From Patiria pectinifera (Eukaryota; Echinodermata; Asteroidea; Valvatida; Asterinidae): a DNA stretch of 64,000 bases. Made by a program: the position numbers and the translations under genes. Positions within the stretch are counted from its first letter, which is position 1. The number at the start of each line of letters is the position of its first letter. Below the pieces are notes generated by a model that worked only from the letters and a program-made list of their open reading frames with translations, made no database searches and was not told the DNA's origin. Shown here piece by piece: positions 25,601-33,048 of this stretch. The stretch covers positions 37,574,392 through 37,638,391 of the forward strand of contig CM057142.1 in assembly GCA_029964075.1 (NCBI GenBank), in the 5' to 3' direction.

Positions 25601-27743
25601 TAGGAACCATCCTCAATCCTGCAAAATCCTCCAAATGCCACCATGTAAAAATTGGATTCTGCCTCAATCCTCCGAAATCAGGTGTTATTTGCTTGAATTT
25701 GTTCACTGGAGGGGTGACCATTGCCTCAATCCTTCAAAATCCTCCATCAATCACTGTTAATTGGTTGAGGCAGTGCCGATGACACTCAGAAGCAGTGCGG
25801 ATGATATCGAGCATAATGCAGGGCTCAATTATGCATGGCTGAACAAAACAGTGCAGGGTGCAGCCTACGGACTCGACACAATGCATCCTCCAAAATCAAC
25901 CGACACTTTTTTGCCCGGCATTCGGCCTCAGTCCTCCAAAACCCCAAGGAGGATTTTGGGGGATTGAGGAGGGTTAGGGTTAAATTGCACTAAACAACTT
26001 TAAAAAGGAAAATACAGTACAAATTGAAAGGAGCTTATTGTTGGTAAAATACTAACGAGTCTCTACAGTAGTCCTAGTAATTTCCAGCTTCCATAAAAAT
26101 TGATGTGAACAACCCCTCAAACTTTCTCAGTGTTTTACAATTTGTCCATTTCTTTCTGCCTAGTTTGAATTGCTAGGCTTTGTTTTCAAGTAAGGTATAG
26201 AGCTGATTTTATGTGCGCCATAATTTTAGCTCCAAATTTGGGATTGTTTTTATTCTTCCAAAGGTACAAATTGAGAAGGGAAAGAGACTGCATGTGAAGA
26301 TGCTGGCCATGGGAGAGCTGCACGGGGAGACGGGAGAGAGAGAAGTGTTCTTTGAGATGAATGGTCAACTCAGATCAGTGCTGATGAAGGACACGCTAGC
26401 AATGAAGGTAAGCCCTAGCATTGATGTGACTTGCATTGTTACAGTTGCAAAGAATGAGGTTTGTGAACAGAGAGGTCAAAGGCATGCAGGATTATTTGCA
26501 TTTATCCCAACAGTAACCTACCATATTATTATCAAATAGCAATTACTTAATTTAAAGATCGTATCCGATACTAAACAGCTCATGAAATTATTCTGTCTGG
26601 CTTGCTGTCTCGTAGAAGAAATCAAGAAATGTAGGTGATTCCCAACGATCAGTCTATTGACAACATAACGATTTGTGATCGGAAGGTTGGGCAGGGTTCA
26701 CTGTTTTCTAGAAAAAGTGTTCTATCCCCTGAGCTTTCATGAAACTTCAAATAAAGTTTAAAAATGGGTCCATTTGAGCTTATCAGCTGTCCGGTGCTAT
26801 ATTTGTCCGTTTCCAAGGAATGAACAATGCATGCGTGACTTACTTCCACCAGTGACTCTGCTCCACGAGCAGGGTCTGTGGTGGCTGACCCTGGTGAGCC
26901 CTGAGAATGACGTCAGAGCTAATCGAACGGCACGGGGCTATTAAACCCGGGTTGACCCGGTTGAGCTAATCAAACGCACCCTTTGTGTGCAAGCACTGGT
27001 TCATGTGCACCAGGGGAAGAAGAATACTCACGTCGTTTCCAATTTGAGAGTTTAAACCGATGATATATGTTTCCCATATTTATAACAAATTTGGTAGTGT
27101 CTTTGCATGAGAAAAATACATCATAGCATCACCACAGCAGTGGCATAACTAAGACGTGGAGGGCAGAGCATTCCTTTCCCCTCTTGAGGCCTGTGCTGCC
27201 CTCTTTTTGCCCCCCCCCCCCTCATTGTGTGCCTCCAAGAAAATGAGGCCCCCTGCAAATAGGTCATTCTTTGATTTCACCTCTCGTGTCAGAATCATCA
27301 AACCCAATACAAAGACTCTTAAAATTGTTCCGCATTGTGATTGGATTCTTGATGTTCCTGAAGCATAACATGGACCAATGTTGAGCAAGAGCCCAGGCCT
27401 ACAATCTCCTGAAGTCAGTACTGGAGACTAAGTCAAGATTTGGAAAATTCCCCGTTCATGTACTACTCATGATTTGTTTTTTTGCTCTGCTCAGGAGATG
27501 AACGTCCACCCCAAGGCTCAGCACAACGTGAAGGGGTCAGTAGGCTCCCCAATGCCAGGCGAGGTTATCGACGTCAGGGTTCAGCTGGGCGATAAAGTGG
27601 AGAAGGGCGACCCCGTCGTCATCCTGAGCGCCATGAAGATGGAGATGGTGGTCAGCGCGCCCATATCGGGAACGGTCAAAGCACTGCACGCGAGGAAAGG
27701 CTTGTCAGTAGAAGGGGAAGACTTACTGGTGGAGATCGAGTAG
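1333..27743 (+). CDS. PC: Pyruvate carboxylase, complete gene span (18 coding exons)
   Basis: Biotin-dependent enzyme of the mitochondrial matrix. It carboxylates pyruvate to oxaloacetate with ATP and bicarbonate, feeding gluconeogenesis and refilling the citric acid cycle. Joining the 18 exons listed separately gives 3693 coding bases and 1230 residues; vertebrate PC is about 1180. Domain order is: presequence (about 1-85), biotin carboxylase (about 86-540), carboxyltransferase (about 610-890), tetramerization segments around both, and biotinyl domain (about 1155-1230). The ATP loop GGGGRGM (247-253), [10 protein letters not shown] (373-382), metal Asp618, carbamylated Lys792, metal His822/His824 and biotin Lys1196 are all kept. 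Lys1196 lies 34 residues from the C-terminus, as in vertebrate PC. Every intron is GT/AG and phase closes throughout, so this looks like an intact gene. Confidence 0.98.
2242..2429. mobile_element. MITE with TTAA target repeats, family 1 copy A
   Basis: TTAA flanks both ends (2242-2245, 2426-2429). Termini GGCCAGTTCATACT and AGTATGAACCGGCC are inverted repeats. The interior has TTTGACGTCA and CACAAATTCGCGTTCTC. A diverged copy lies at 41271-41428. Inside PC intron 1. Confidence 0.65.
2786..3191. mobile_element. MITE with GGCCAAAA termini, copy A (complete)
   Basis: About 406 bp. The left end is GGCCAAAAAAAAATAATAAG and leads into TCGGTCTCTGGTCAG; the right end is its inverted repeat, CTGACCAGAGACCG through TTTGTTTGGCC. 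A TTA lies directly outside each end (2783-2785, 3192-3194). Near the left end are GCGCGCGCGTC and tandem GATTTTAATCATGCGCGTCA units. Confidence 0.7.
3267..3451 (+). CDS. PC: PC exon 2: biotin carboxylase, N-terminal subdomain
   Basis: Residues 95-156, continuing [20 protein letters not shown], nearly identical to animal PC. Includes KADEAYLVG and [12 protein letters not shown]. Acceptor TTTCAG, donor GTAAGA at 3452; ends in phase 0. Confidence 0.96.
3555..3840 (+). repeat. tRNA-derived SINE with conserved central domain
   Basis: A tRNA-like head with B box GGTTCAAACC (3610-3619) is followed by TTCTTGGGCAAGCCAGTTTA, the kind of central domain shared by many animal SINEs. The tail is AAAGCGCTATATAAGCACCA. 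Shares this domain with 59041-59502. Inside PC intron 2. Confidence 0.6.
4502..4667 (+). CDS. PC: PC exon 3: biotin carboxylase
   Basis: Residues 157-211. Carries the family signature [14 protein letters not shown] followed by [14 protein letters not shown], which leads into the ATP-grasp domain. Acceptor TTCACAG, donor GTATGG at 4668. Confidence 0.96.
4668..5278 (+). other. PC intron 3: nothing recognised
   Basis: AT-rich intron sequence with no repeat, RNA or conserved block that I can name. Confidence 0.6.
5279..5424 (+). CDS. PC: PC exon 4: ATP-grasp glycine-rich loop
   Basis: Residues 212-260. [15 protein letters not shown] supplies the ATP-binding Lys243 and the flexible glycine loop (247-253) that closes over ATP. 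Acceptor TTCCCAG, donor GTGAGT at 5425; ends in phase 0. Confidence 0.96.
6021..6090. mobile_element. MITE with GGCCAAAA terminus, truncated copy B
   Basis: Only the left end of the 2786-3191 family is present: GGCCAAAAAAAAAAG, GTCGGTCTCTGGTCAG, GCGCGCGCGTCG and one ATGCGCGTCAAT unit. It stops about 23 bases before PC exon 5, and its T-rich edge merges into the exon's acceptor tract. Confidence 0.65.
6114..6231 (+). CDS. PC: PC exon 5: ATP-grasp domain
   Basis: Residues 261-299, including [19 protein letters not shown] and [11 protein letters not shown]; the final acidic strand contacts the adenine site in this family. Its acceptor tract (TTTATTTTTTCAAG) directly follows a truncated mobile-element end at 6021-6090. 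Donor GTGAGT at 6232. Confidence 0.96.
6445..6992. repeat. GAGACC-rich degenerate repeat
   Basis: Two blocks (6445-6502 and 6868-6992) of GAGACC and AAGACC hexamers, including palindromic GGTCTCGAGACC at 6977-6988, flank a TACATGTA-rich centre. Looks like an expanded hexamer array or a fold-back element. In PC intron 5. Confidence 0.5.
7654..7924 (+). CDS. PC: PC exon 6: biotin carboxylase active site
   Basis: Residues 300-389 plus two bases. Holds [25 protein letters not shown] and the catalytic segment [17 protein letters not shown]. Glu373, Asn375, Arg377, Gln379 and Glu381 match the metal, bicarbonate and biotin contacts of biotin carboxylases. Acceptor CCCCTCAG, donor GTGAGT at 7925. 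Confidence 0.97.
7955..8030. repeat. Fragment of the CCTCAATCCT element family
   Basis: TTAACCTTAACCTTAACC followed by AATCCTTCAAAATCCTC and GGAGGATTGAGG, resembling the two ends of the element at 25572-25983 joined together. In PC intron 6. Confidence 0.45.
8323..8485 (+). CDS. PC: PC exon 7: biotin carboxylase C-terminal subdomain
   Basis: Residues 390-444, [14 protein letters not shown] through [20 protein letters not shown], the conserved ribbon after the active site. Acceptor TCCCCCAG, donor GTAAGA at 8486. Confidence 0.96.
8735..8905. repeat. CCGAC/ACCCG pentamer minisatellite
   Basis: CCGACCCGACCCGAC runs with a longer unit (GACAAAAATGAAGCACAAAC plus ACCCG repeats) repeated at least twice. 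In PC intron 7. Such arrays often vary in copy number. Confidence 0.65.
9043..9225 (+). CDS. PC: PC exon 8: biotin carboxylase C-terminal end
   Basis: Residues 445-505. [20 protein letters not shown] then [12 protein letters not shown], the usual C-terminal subdomain of the biotin carboxylase. Phase 0 at both ends. Donor GTAGGT at 9226. Confidence 0.96.
9280..9730. mobile_element. MITE with TAGTCTTGGCCCAAG inverted ends
   Basis: Inverted ends TAGTCTTGGCCCAAG (9288-9302) and CTTGGGCCAAGACTA (9708-9722). They are flanked by near-identical 8-base direct repeats GGGGTAGG (9280-9287) and GGGGTTGG (9723-9730), suggesting an 8-bp target duplication. The interior has GCGCGCGACT CpG-rich sequence. 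In PC intron 8. Confidence 0.6.
10013..10168. repeat. Inverted repeat in PC intron 8
   Basis: CATATATCAGGCATGCAAC (from 10013) is repeated inverted as GTTGCATGCCTGATATATG (to 10168), around 110 bases of AT-rich DNA. May be the core of a larger degenerate element spanning about 9850-10380. Confidence 0.55.
10783..11020 (+). CDS. PC: PC exon 9: linker and first tetramerization segment
   Basis: Residues 506-584. [15 protein letters not shown], then FIDDNPAL and [18 protein letters not shown], followed by a Pro/Ala-rich stretch of low conservation. In PC this region feeds the allosteric/tetramerization domain. Donor GTAAGC at 11021. The following intron (3.5 kb) is the longest in the gene. Confidence 0.95.
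11990..12437. mobile_element. Palindromic MITE with CAGGGTGG ends (mariner-like)
   Basis: 448 bp flanked by TA (11988-11989, 12438-12439). Both arms, about 170 bases each, are inverted copies of one another, e.g. GTTAGGGTTGAATCTCCTC against GAGGAGATTCAACCCTAA, around a spacer of about 100 bases. TA targets and CAGGG ends fit Tc1/mariner-type MITEs. In PC intron 9. Confidence 0.75.
13345..13620. mobile_element. Inverted LINE-derived composite, copy A
   Basis: The two arms (about 13351-13428 and 13536-13615) are inverted copies; for example CCAAAGAGACTGTTACTATA pairs with TATAGCAACAGTGTCTTTGG. Between them is a roughly 107-base spacer (AGCTCCGGCATGGTCTGGTG). Both arms and the start of the spacer recur at 42800-43435, where one arm runs into a LINE open reading frame. 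In PC intron 9. Confidence 0.6.
14159..14304. mobile_element. Small MITE with GGAGTACCGAAGTG ends
   Basis: 146 bp between perfect 14-base inverted repeats GGAGTACCGAAGTG and CACTTCGGTACTCC, CpG-rich inside (ACGTGCGCGTG). In PC intron 9, about 185 bases before exon 10. Confidence 0.65.
14489..14713 (+). CDS. PC: PC exon 10: start of carboxyltransferase barrel
   Basis: Residues 585-659. [20 protein letters not shown] is the opening strand of the carboxyltransferase TIM barrel. Asp618 is the metal ligand and Gln626 lines the pyruvate site in this family. Acceptor TTACTCAG, donor GTAGGT at 14714. Confidence 0.97.
15876..16121. mobile_element. MITE-like inverted repeat element
   Basis: Arms of about 36 bases: ATATGTGATGCGATCAAGC at the left pairs with GCTTGATTGCATCACATAT at the right, and GAGTCGTTTGTCG with CGACAAACGACTC. 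Ends 65 bases before PC exon 11. Confidence 0.65.
16187..16343 (+). CDS. PC: PC exon 11: carboxyltransferase barrel
   Basis: Residues 660-711 plus two bases. [18 protein letters not shown] then [18 protein letters not shown], whose Arg contacts pyruvate in known structures. Acceptor CCAATCAG, donor GTAAGT at 16344. Confidence 0.96.
16380..16890. mobile_element. hAT-type MITE with perfect 8-bp target duplication
   Basis: Element 16388-16882 (495 bp), with perfect inverted ends starting CATAGAGCTATATTAAATTA and continuing to AGAGCGCT. Direct repeats GTACAGAC lie at 16380-16387 and 16883-16890. This fits the hAT duplication pattern nTnnnnAn. No transposase frame inside. In PC intron 11. Confidence 0.8.
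17436..17817. mobile_element. CCTCAATCCT element, copy B (diverged)
   Basis: Collinear with 25572-25983: GGATTCTGCC, GGGGTGACCATTGCCTC, CAGAAGCAGTGCGGAT, ATGCAGGGT..CAGC..ACGAC, ending GGATTGAGGAGGGTTAG. The TTAACCC left end is eroded. In PC intron 11, just before exon 12. Confidence 0.65.
17859..18099 (+). CDS. PC: PC exon 12: carboxyltransferase, ends at the carbamylated lysine
   Basis: Residues 712-792. [18 protein letters not shown], the [14 protein letters not shown] segment, and AGTHILCIK. The exon ends exactly on Lys792, the lysine that is carbamylated to bind the metal. Donor GTAAAA at 18100, phase 0. Confidence 0.97.
18238..18660. repeat. Three-copy dispersed repeat, copy A, with perfect palindromic core
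   Basis: Shares TGTAGTCTGGTTCCCTGACC and a 3' part (TTTTTCTTGAAA..TGTCAGC..CACCAGG, ATTTTACAG) with 36580-37090 and 41517-41975. The centre is a perfect 28-base palindrome at 18472-18499 (CCAACGCTGGTCGG and its complement). In PC intron 12. Confidence 0.7.
19041..19404. mobile_element. MITE with TTCACAATGCAGTGCGCCAC ends
   Basis: Left arm AATTGGGCGATTCACAATGC and onwards pairs with right arm GTGGCGCACTGCATTGTGAA ending CCGAATT. The arms continue into CATGGAGAGT against ACTCTCCAAG, giving about 55 imperfectly paired bases. In PC intron 12, 190 bases before exon 13. Confidence 0.7.
19597..19846 (+). CDS. PC: PC exon 13: carboxyltransferase metal site
   Basis: Residues 793-875. [14 protein letters not shown], then [18 protein letters not shown] with metal ligands His822 and His824, then [18 protein letters not shown]. 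Acceptor TTATTAG, donor GTATTT at 19847. Confidence 0.97.
19847..20980 (+). other. PC intron 13: nothing recognised
   Basis: AT-rich, with poly-T/A runs and a C-run near 20611. No repeat structure or conserved block noted. Confidence 0.5.
20981..21225 (+). CDS. PC: PC exon 14: end of carboxyltransferase
   Basis: Residues 876-957. [20 protein letters not shown] is diagnostic of PC, followed by [18 protein letters not shown]. Donor is the weaker GTTGGT at 21226, but reading frame and homology leave no alternative. Confidence 0.96.
21655..22010. repeat. Hairpin and G-rich tracts in PC intron 14
   Basis: ACCCGATCATAGATCGGGT (21664-21682) is a short perfect hairpin. At 21925-22006, G-rich runs (GGGGTGGGGTGGGGCGGGGG, then GTGTGTGTGT and 14 G) could form quadruplexes on the sense strand of PC pre-mRNA. 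Confidence 0.5.
22440..23190. other. CpG-rich block in PC intron 14
   Basis: Markedly richer in CG dinucleotides than the surrounding intron (e.g. GTACGGGAAAATAAGGACGA, CCGACCCGGCGGAAGACACC, GGCGCCGCGTGAGCCCGCGG). It has short open frames but none with recognisable homology or splice sites. Could be an internal promoter, a young mobile element, or foreign sequence; undecided. Confidence 0.45.
23459..23527 (-). tRNA. tRNA-like sequence (tRNA pseudogene or SINE head)
   Basis: Read on the minus strand, it starts GCTCGGTGGTCGAGTGG, has a good A box and a perfect B box (GGTTCGAGTCC) in a 5-bp T stem (GTGGG/CCCAC), and closes with CCGAG. The anticodon loop contains CTAGAAA as in Ser(AGA) tRNAs, but the stem pairs only with an 8-base loop and there is no long variable arm. 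I therefore doubt it is a working tRNA. It lies in PC intron 14, antisense to PC. Confidence 0.4.
23755..23934 (+). CDS. PC: PC exon 15: carboxyltransferase C-terminal helices
   Basis: Residues 958-1017. [35 protein letters not shown] and [10 protein letters not shown], all conserved PC segments. Phase 0 at both ends. Donor GTAAAT at 23935. Confidence 0.96.
24800..25048 (+). CDS. PC: PC exon 16: tetramerization domain
   Basis: Residues 1018-1100. Moderately conserved: [29 protein letters not shown], FGPxE-like [16 protein letters not shown]. This matches the tetramerization domain between carboxyltransferase and biotinyl domains. Donor GTGAGT at 25049. Confidence 0.95.
25196..25564. mobile_element. 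MITE with GGCCAAAA termini, subfamily 2
   Basis: 369 bp. The left end is GGCCAAAAAAAATAGTCTCC then GGTTTCT. The right end is AGAAACCGGAGAC then a T run and GGCC. TAA lies outside both ends (25193-25195, 25565-25567). Near-terminal CpG-rich GGCGACGCGG and GGCGACGCGCGCGC. Same design as 2786-3191 but a different interior. In PC intron 16. Confidence 0.7.
25572..25983. mobile_element. CCTCAATCCT element, copy A, with TTAACCCTAACC ends (piggyBac-like MITE)
   Basis: Perfect 12-base inverted ends TTAACCCTAACC and GGTTAGGGTTAA. If TTAA is the target duplication, the element starts CCCTAACC, as expected of piggyBac-type ends. Inner flanks are CCTCAATCCTGCAAAATCCTCC-like on the left and GGAGGATTTTGGGGGATTGA on the right. 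Inserted 8 bases after the 25196-25564 element. Confidence 0.6.
26264..26407 (+). CDS. PC: PC exon 17: tetramerization domain
   Basis: Residues 1101-1148. [19 protein letters not shown] and [17 protein letters not shown], a beta-rich segment preceding the biotinyl domain. Phase 0 at both ends. Donor GTAAGC at 26408. Confidence 0.96.
26408..27494 (+). other. PC intron 17: no named element
   Basis: Contains AACCCGGGTTGACCCGGTT (26945-26963) and a C-run near 27212; otherwise unremarkable AT-rich DNA. Confidence 0.5.
27495..27743 (+). CDS. PC: PC exon 18: biotinyl (BCCP) domain and stop
   Basis: Residues 1149-1230, then [16 protein letters not shown] and [16 protein letters not shown] frame the biotin acceptor Lys1196 in AMKM. 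This swinging domain carries carboxybiotin between the two active sites. The protein ends LLVEIE, as in other animal PCs. Confidence 0.98.
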   Translation, partial: EMNVHPKAQHNVKGSVGSPMPGEVIDVRVQLGDKVEKGDPVVILSAMKMEMVVSAPISGTVKALHARKGLSVEGEDLLVEIE

Positions 27744-28078
27744 ACATGCAAGGTAAAGCCAGGCTGTTTTTTGGTCCTCATTTGAGATTCTAATGTCAAA
27801 TTGAATTAGTGAGTGTGGTTTTGACCATCATCCTGTGTGAGATGAAATGTCTTTTTGAATAACTCTGATCACAGTGCAGGAGTAGTATGTGCTCTAAACG
27901 CAGTGCACGAGAACGATAATCTGCAGTGCATTTTGCAGGTTGGCCTTGTATGCACTGAGCTCAGTCATCGACTAAAGGAGCTAATTTGCTCGCAGTGTGA
28001 TAATGGTAGCTCTGATAAGAAGTTGTAATTAATGTATTGAATTACTCAAAACAATTGGGTGGTGTTCTGTTTAACCCC

Positions 28079-28146
28079 ATTAAAGCCACACAGCCCCCAA
28101 AAAAGGAACATCTCAAAAAGTCAATCTTTGTACATATGGTAATAAA
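28079..28146 (+). terminator. Candidate PC polyadenylation signals
   Basis: ATTAAA at 28079-28084 and AATAAA at 28141-28146 are the first canonical hexamers after the PC stop codon and would give a 3' UTR of about 0.4 kb. Longer 3' UTRs are possible, since many AT-rich hexamers follow. Confidence 0.3.
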
Positions 28147-30787
28147 GTGCAAAGTCATTATTTAGCTGTTTTGTACAATGATCGTCCCTTGCGACTCAAG
28201 GATAAAATTGAAAGTGTCCTTTGTGCCAAAAATAGGGGGGGGGGGGGAAACATCTAAAAAATAAAAACAATCAAACATTTTTAACTGCCAACTTGCTGTG
28301 ATTCAACAGCAGGCAAAACCTTAACTTATATTCTATTTAGTGTACATGTACATAGAATGTTAATTCTTTGTGGGATGAATATTTTGCGTGGCTATGAATG
28401 CCAAGAGTAAAGTACTGTACATGCGCATTGCAGCTTGAATTTTCAGAATGGCAATGATTGTGCTTTAGGTAAGCAGGAAGCCACATCTAACGGTATATTT
28501 TACCGCTATCTTTAGTATGCATGTGAAATCTTTGCATTACTGGTTATGCCAGGAGGTACCAGCCCTTTCAGCCTGTTCCAAAGTTTGCCAATAGACCTCT
28601 ATCATGCTGCCACCATTTCAGTCATGTTCCCTGTATCCAATATCGGTACTTAATGATAATGTGTTTTGTGCAGAAAGGAACCAGACTATTTTTCCTTCAA
28701 GCCTTGCTTTGGTTACATTGATTTGAATGGGAAAAAAATTAAGATGGCCGCATCATGATAATGGTTTATGGTTCCCCAGCTATACAGCCGGGTTATCATC
28801 GGCCCTCTCTATGGAAACGTAATGCATGCATTTGCTGGGCGCATAAGCGAATAACCGTCCAAATTCATAGTAAGTCAAAGTTGTTAGACCTGGCGTACAT
28901 GCCGGATATGTAAACACGATACACGGTGCTAGCTCCACGTTGGACAAAACACGACAGTGTCTAACGACGAAGTCGCATGTGATGTTGCCCACGTGCGCAG
29001 TGAGTGGGAGAGGCTAAACACTCCTGCTGTCTGAACAGTCACAGACAGTCAAAAGATCAATCCTGTTCCCCTGCCATGCGTTTTACACAGGCTAGTCACC
29101 AACAGTCAGATCATATTTCCAGCAAGCACTGTACCAAGTCGAATTCAGTCTAGCAGGCAAGTGGCAGGCACAGCTGGCTTATCAATCACCTACAGTCAAA
29201 GCAGAGCTGTATCAAGTTACATAAACAGTCACAGCCAGTCAATCCTGCTTTGTGTAGGCTGGAGCTCTTAACTGTTACCAACAGTCACTTGACTGATTTT
29301 GACTGAAAGGACAACTTTGTACAGAATGTATGTTTGCATATGAGGGTTAATGGGTCTGTCCATTGAGGAAACGACATGTTAGTCATGTATGTACCTATGT
29401 GCTGTACATGTACTTCCCGAGCTGATTGCAAAACTTCAGAATGTCTCCAGCCTTGAAATAACCGGTACTACACAACTCAGACATTTAGGGCATTACCATG
29501 CTTAGAATAAACAGCACTGCAATGCTCAATACATGGTCATACTGTACACTGACTGATTTGAATTTTTCCCAGCCCCTCCCCAAATCCTGTATGAAATTTC
29601 AGGCCAGTGAAAATTGATCATGTGCGCATGTATGTACAATATATGTAGTGCTTTTCAGATATTGGATATTGTCAACCAATGTGTTCAAATCATTAACACT
29701 ATTTGATACTGTACATGTATATTAACAATATTATTGAGTGCTAAAGATGTGAAATGTAGTACTGTTTTTCAATCGGACAAAGGTTACTGAGAAAGGTTTT
29801 GACTCAGTGAGCTTGAATACCGCACTGGAATTTAAATATAACATTTCAAGACTTTTTCGAGACATGGACTGTTTTTTTGAAGCAGCAAAATGTCATGGGT
29901 GTGTGCTCCTGAAGTGTATTTGTTTTGAAATACACTAATTTTGTGTCTTGAGAAAAAAAGGTTTTTACCGATCTCTTCAAATTATTCTAGTATTAATGCA
30001 TTGTTGCTGATAAAGCAATGGGATGAAGGTAAACTATTTTTTATTAATACATAAGTATGTATTATATGAACCATACTAAATATATGTACTTTTATTCTGG
30101 ACTCTGAAATATTGAGTGAGCCAGTCAACAGAGACAGGTTTAGAAATCAGGAAACAATTATTTTCTGGAGAAAATTGTTTTTATGTTTGCAATTATCATG
30201 CATGAGGACTCTTGTGCTGTCTGAAAAAAATATACATTTTATTTCAATATCAAAATGAATTTAAATGTGTGTGTGTATGCATCGCTTTTCATCTCACTGA
30301 ACAGTAACGTGTTAAATATCAGTTTATGAAAAATGATCTCATCCTTGATATGGAGTCTTTGTTAGGTGTACTTCTTTCTAGTTTTCATAATTTCTAGGTG
30401 AAATTTGTTTACATATTTTTGAATAGTATATCCAAAGAGAATTTTAGATTTTAACACCTTGATAATGTAGTTCAAGTAGTCTTTAAAGTTAAGTTTCAGT
30501 TCGGTTAGATTTTTATTTTGGTTAGATTGTTGGTTTTTCAATCAACTTTGTATTGTGGTTTTTTTGGACAATGTTGAATTTTTGATGTAAATATAAAAAA
30601 ATTAAAAAAAAACCAAATATATTTTAAGAAATGTTCAGATTGCTTGGTGATCAAACGTCAGAGGCACATTCGTTGAAAAGAAAATCTGTCAGATTCCCCA
30701 GCTTGCAACAGACACACACAGAAACTGCTGTTTGAGTGGATTCAGTGGGGTATTTTTTAAATTAGGGTAAATACGGTAGTATACAAA
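28147..30787. other. Intergenic / possible PC 3' region: no gene seen
   Basis: AT-rich with a 13-base G run near 28236 and scattered TACATGTA. A cluster of CAGTCA/ACAGTC words at 29035-29300 is noted, without a clear unit. No coding segment recognised. Confidence 0.5.
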
Positions 30788-30907
30788 TATTGACTGGCTT
30801 AATTCGTGGTCACTAGCCTGCTGAGGTGATCCAATGAGCATTCTGAATGCCCAATGGATCACTGAGGGAGGCTAGTTTTACTATACCACAAGCTAAAACA
30901 GTCAATA
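30788..30907. ncRNA. Long imperfect hairpin (miRNA-like or palindromic MITE)
   Basis: The 120 bases fold back on themselves. The outer arms TATTGACTG and CAGTCAATA match, the middle ACTAGCCT pairs with AGGCTAGT, and the inner 18-base arms around GTGATCCAATGAGCATTC and GAATGCCCAATGGATCAC have two mismatches and a one-base loop. The terminal TA words also allow a MITE. No known miRNA recognised. Confidence 0.4.
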
Positions 30908-30999
30908 TGTGTGTTATAACACCTCACCCACAGGTTTTAAAAGATAACTGATTGATTTAAACTAAATACAATTAAAATGTTGAAAATTTACTTGAACTT

Positions 31000-33040
31000 T
31001 TCCAAGGCACCCCTTCACAAACCTCTGCAGCGCTAGGGAACAATACGCACAACACGGACACTCACACAAGTGTGCATTTGCCTGCAATCGGGGATTAACT
31101 TTTTAGGAAGACCTCCCAAATGTTTTGCACACAAATCCATATTGGGGACCTCTTGGGAATTTTTTGGGACCCTATTGTCTTCTGTTGTTCAACATCCCCT
31201 GTTGAATGCAGAAACAAACTTGTATACATTTGCACACAATACCTGTCGCTTATGCGTACAGTCTTTTTGGCTGTGCACAGCAAGAAAGCAAAAATAGCAA
31301 AAACCATATGGCTCGCTCTCGGCCAATCAAGATACAGAATCTGTGGTTGAGGTGTTCTAAAAAATATATACCCAGTTGGATATTAAAAAAGGTACATGTA
31401 TGTGTACATGTATTTTGTTGAAGTAGAAATATTGCTGACTAAATATCACCTGAAAACCTGCCTAGCATGCCAAGTGAAAACCTGCCAAGTGAAAAAGGTT
31501 GTGCTGAGCAAATTTCTGTCTTAGCAGATCATCCAAATGGAACACTACCGGTGCATGTAATTAGTTACTATTTCGCAACATCAAAGTATTTCAAACTTAT
31601 CATGGCAATAGAACGATCTGCTTTAGATAAAGGTTTATATTTTATAGTTGCAGTCAAATATTTAATACGTTTCTCTTTAGTTGGACTTAAATGAGAGGGT
31701 TGAATTAAAGTTTTAAAGTCAAGTTCGTTTGTGATATTTTGAAAGTACTAAAAGCCATTGAATGTATGTATGTGCAGTGTAGGTGAAACAAAGTACATTT
31801 GTTGGTAGCCCAAACAATGCATGTCAACCCTTTTATAGAAGAATATGTATAAAAAAATCTCTCTTTTTTTGTAGTTAAATCCTTTTCTGTGCAAACTAGA
31901 GCAGTGTTTCGAAATTGTGGCAGTCCTGAAAATGCTCGTTACTTAAACATGTACATGTTCCAGTATATGGGTAATTGTGTAACTAGAAGTTTGACAATAA
32001 CTGTGTAGAAAATTCCTGGTAAATATGGTGAAATATGTCCGTTATATTTTGAAACAATGGTGCTAACCTAACGGCTACTGCCCTGGGTTTAAGCTAATGT
32101 AACTGCCTGTATGTGAGCCCTATTTGTGTGGATTAAAGCTATAGTCCATCATTTGTAATTTGTGCATTTTGTTCGTTTGAAGCAACAAACGTGTTCAAAA
32201 TCTAATGAAGGATACTGAACAACTTACTTGATGAAGTTTCAGCTCAGCTTCATATTCCGAGAAAAACAGCATTTTAGGATCTCAATTTAAAATCAAAAGT
32301 TGCTAAATCATGTTTTGAATTGCAGCTTTACGCGATGTTGCGCACTGATCCAACGAATTATAGCAACCGCGCGCGCCTGTGCGTCGTTCCAATGCTTGTG
32401 CGCGCTGCGCCGAATAACAAAACGAACAACTAATTTAAATTTTCCTACGGTGCTTCTTAAGAAGCACCGTTGGAAATGCCTTCTTTCGTTGATTTCTTCA
32501 AAATGAGAGCTTGCCAGAAAGGATAATTTCACAGGGAGTTTAGTCCCCTTACTATCTTTCAACCAGTATGTTTTTCAACAATAATTACGCCGGTTACTTT
32601 TTTGGATAGCTGCAAATGATGGACTCGGGCTTTAAGTACATTTTGTATTTAGTCGACCACTGTTTAGAAATCATGGGTGTTCGTACAATGTGTGTTTTAC
32701 ATTGAAACAAAATTTAGGAACAATTCAGGCATGGAGTCGTGGTTTCAATAGCATGTTTTATTCCAATCTGCTCTGGCCAGTTATCCTCACAAATGTGTGT
32801 ACAGAGTCGCTGTTATAATGTGATTGTCTTGTCCTGACAATAGCAATAAATTAATCTATTAGCCACATGGCTACCATACAGTATTTGGCTGATCAGAATT
32901 TTTTCTTGCACGAGTTTCTAACATGGGATCTATCATGTTCCAGTTGTGGTAACAATTTCAAAAATACAAGTGAATACTGAAACTTTCCAACAGGACTCAC
33001 TCAAATGTCCGTATAATTACAATGTCACTTTGATGTGGAC
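31000..33040. other. Intergenic: no gene seen
   Basis: Contains a segment (31315-31345, CTCGGCCAATCAAGATACAG and onwards) that recurs at 39832-39860, so a dispersed repeat is likely present. An 18-base palindrome-like CGGTGCTTCTTAAGAAGCACCG sits at 32448-32469. No coding segment. Confidence 0.5.
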
Positions 33041-33048
33041 AACTCTCT

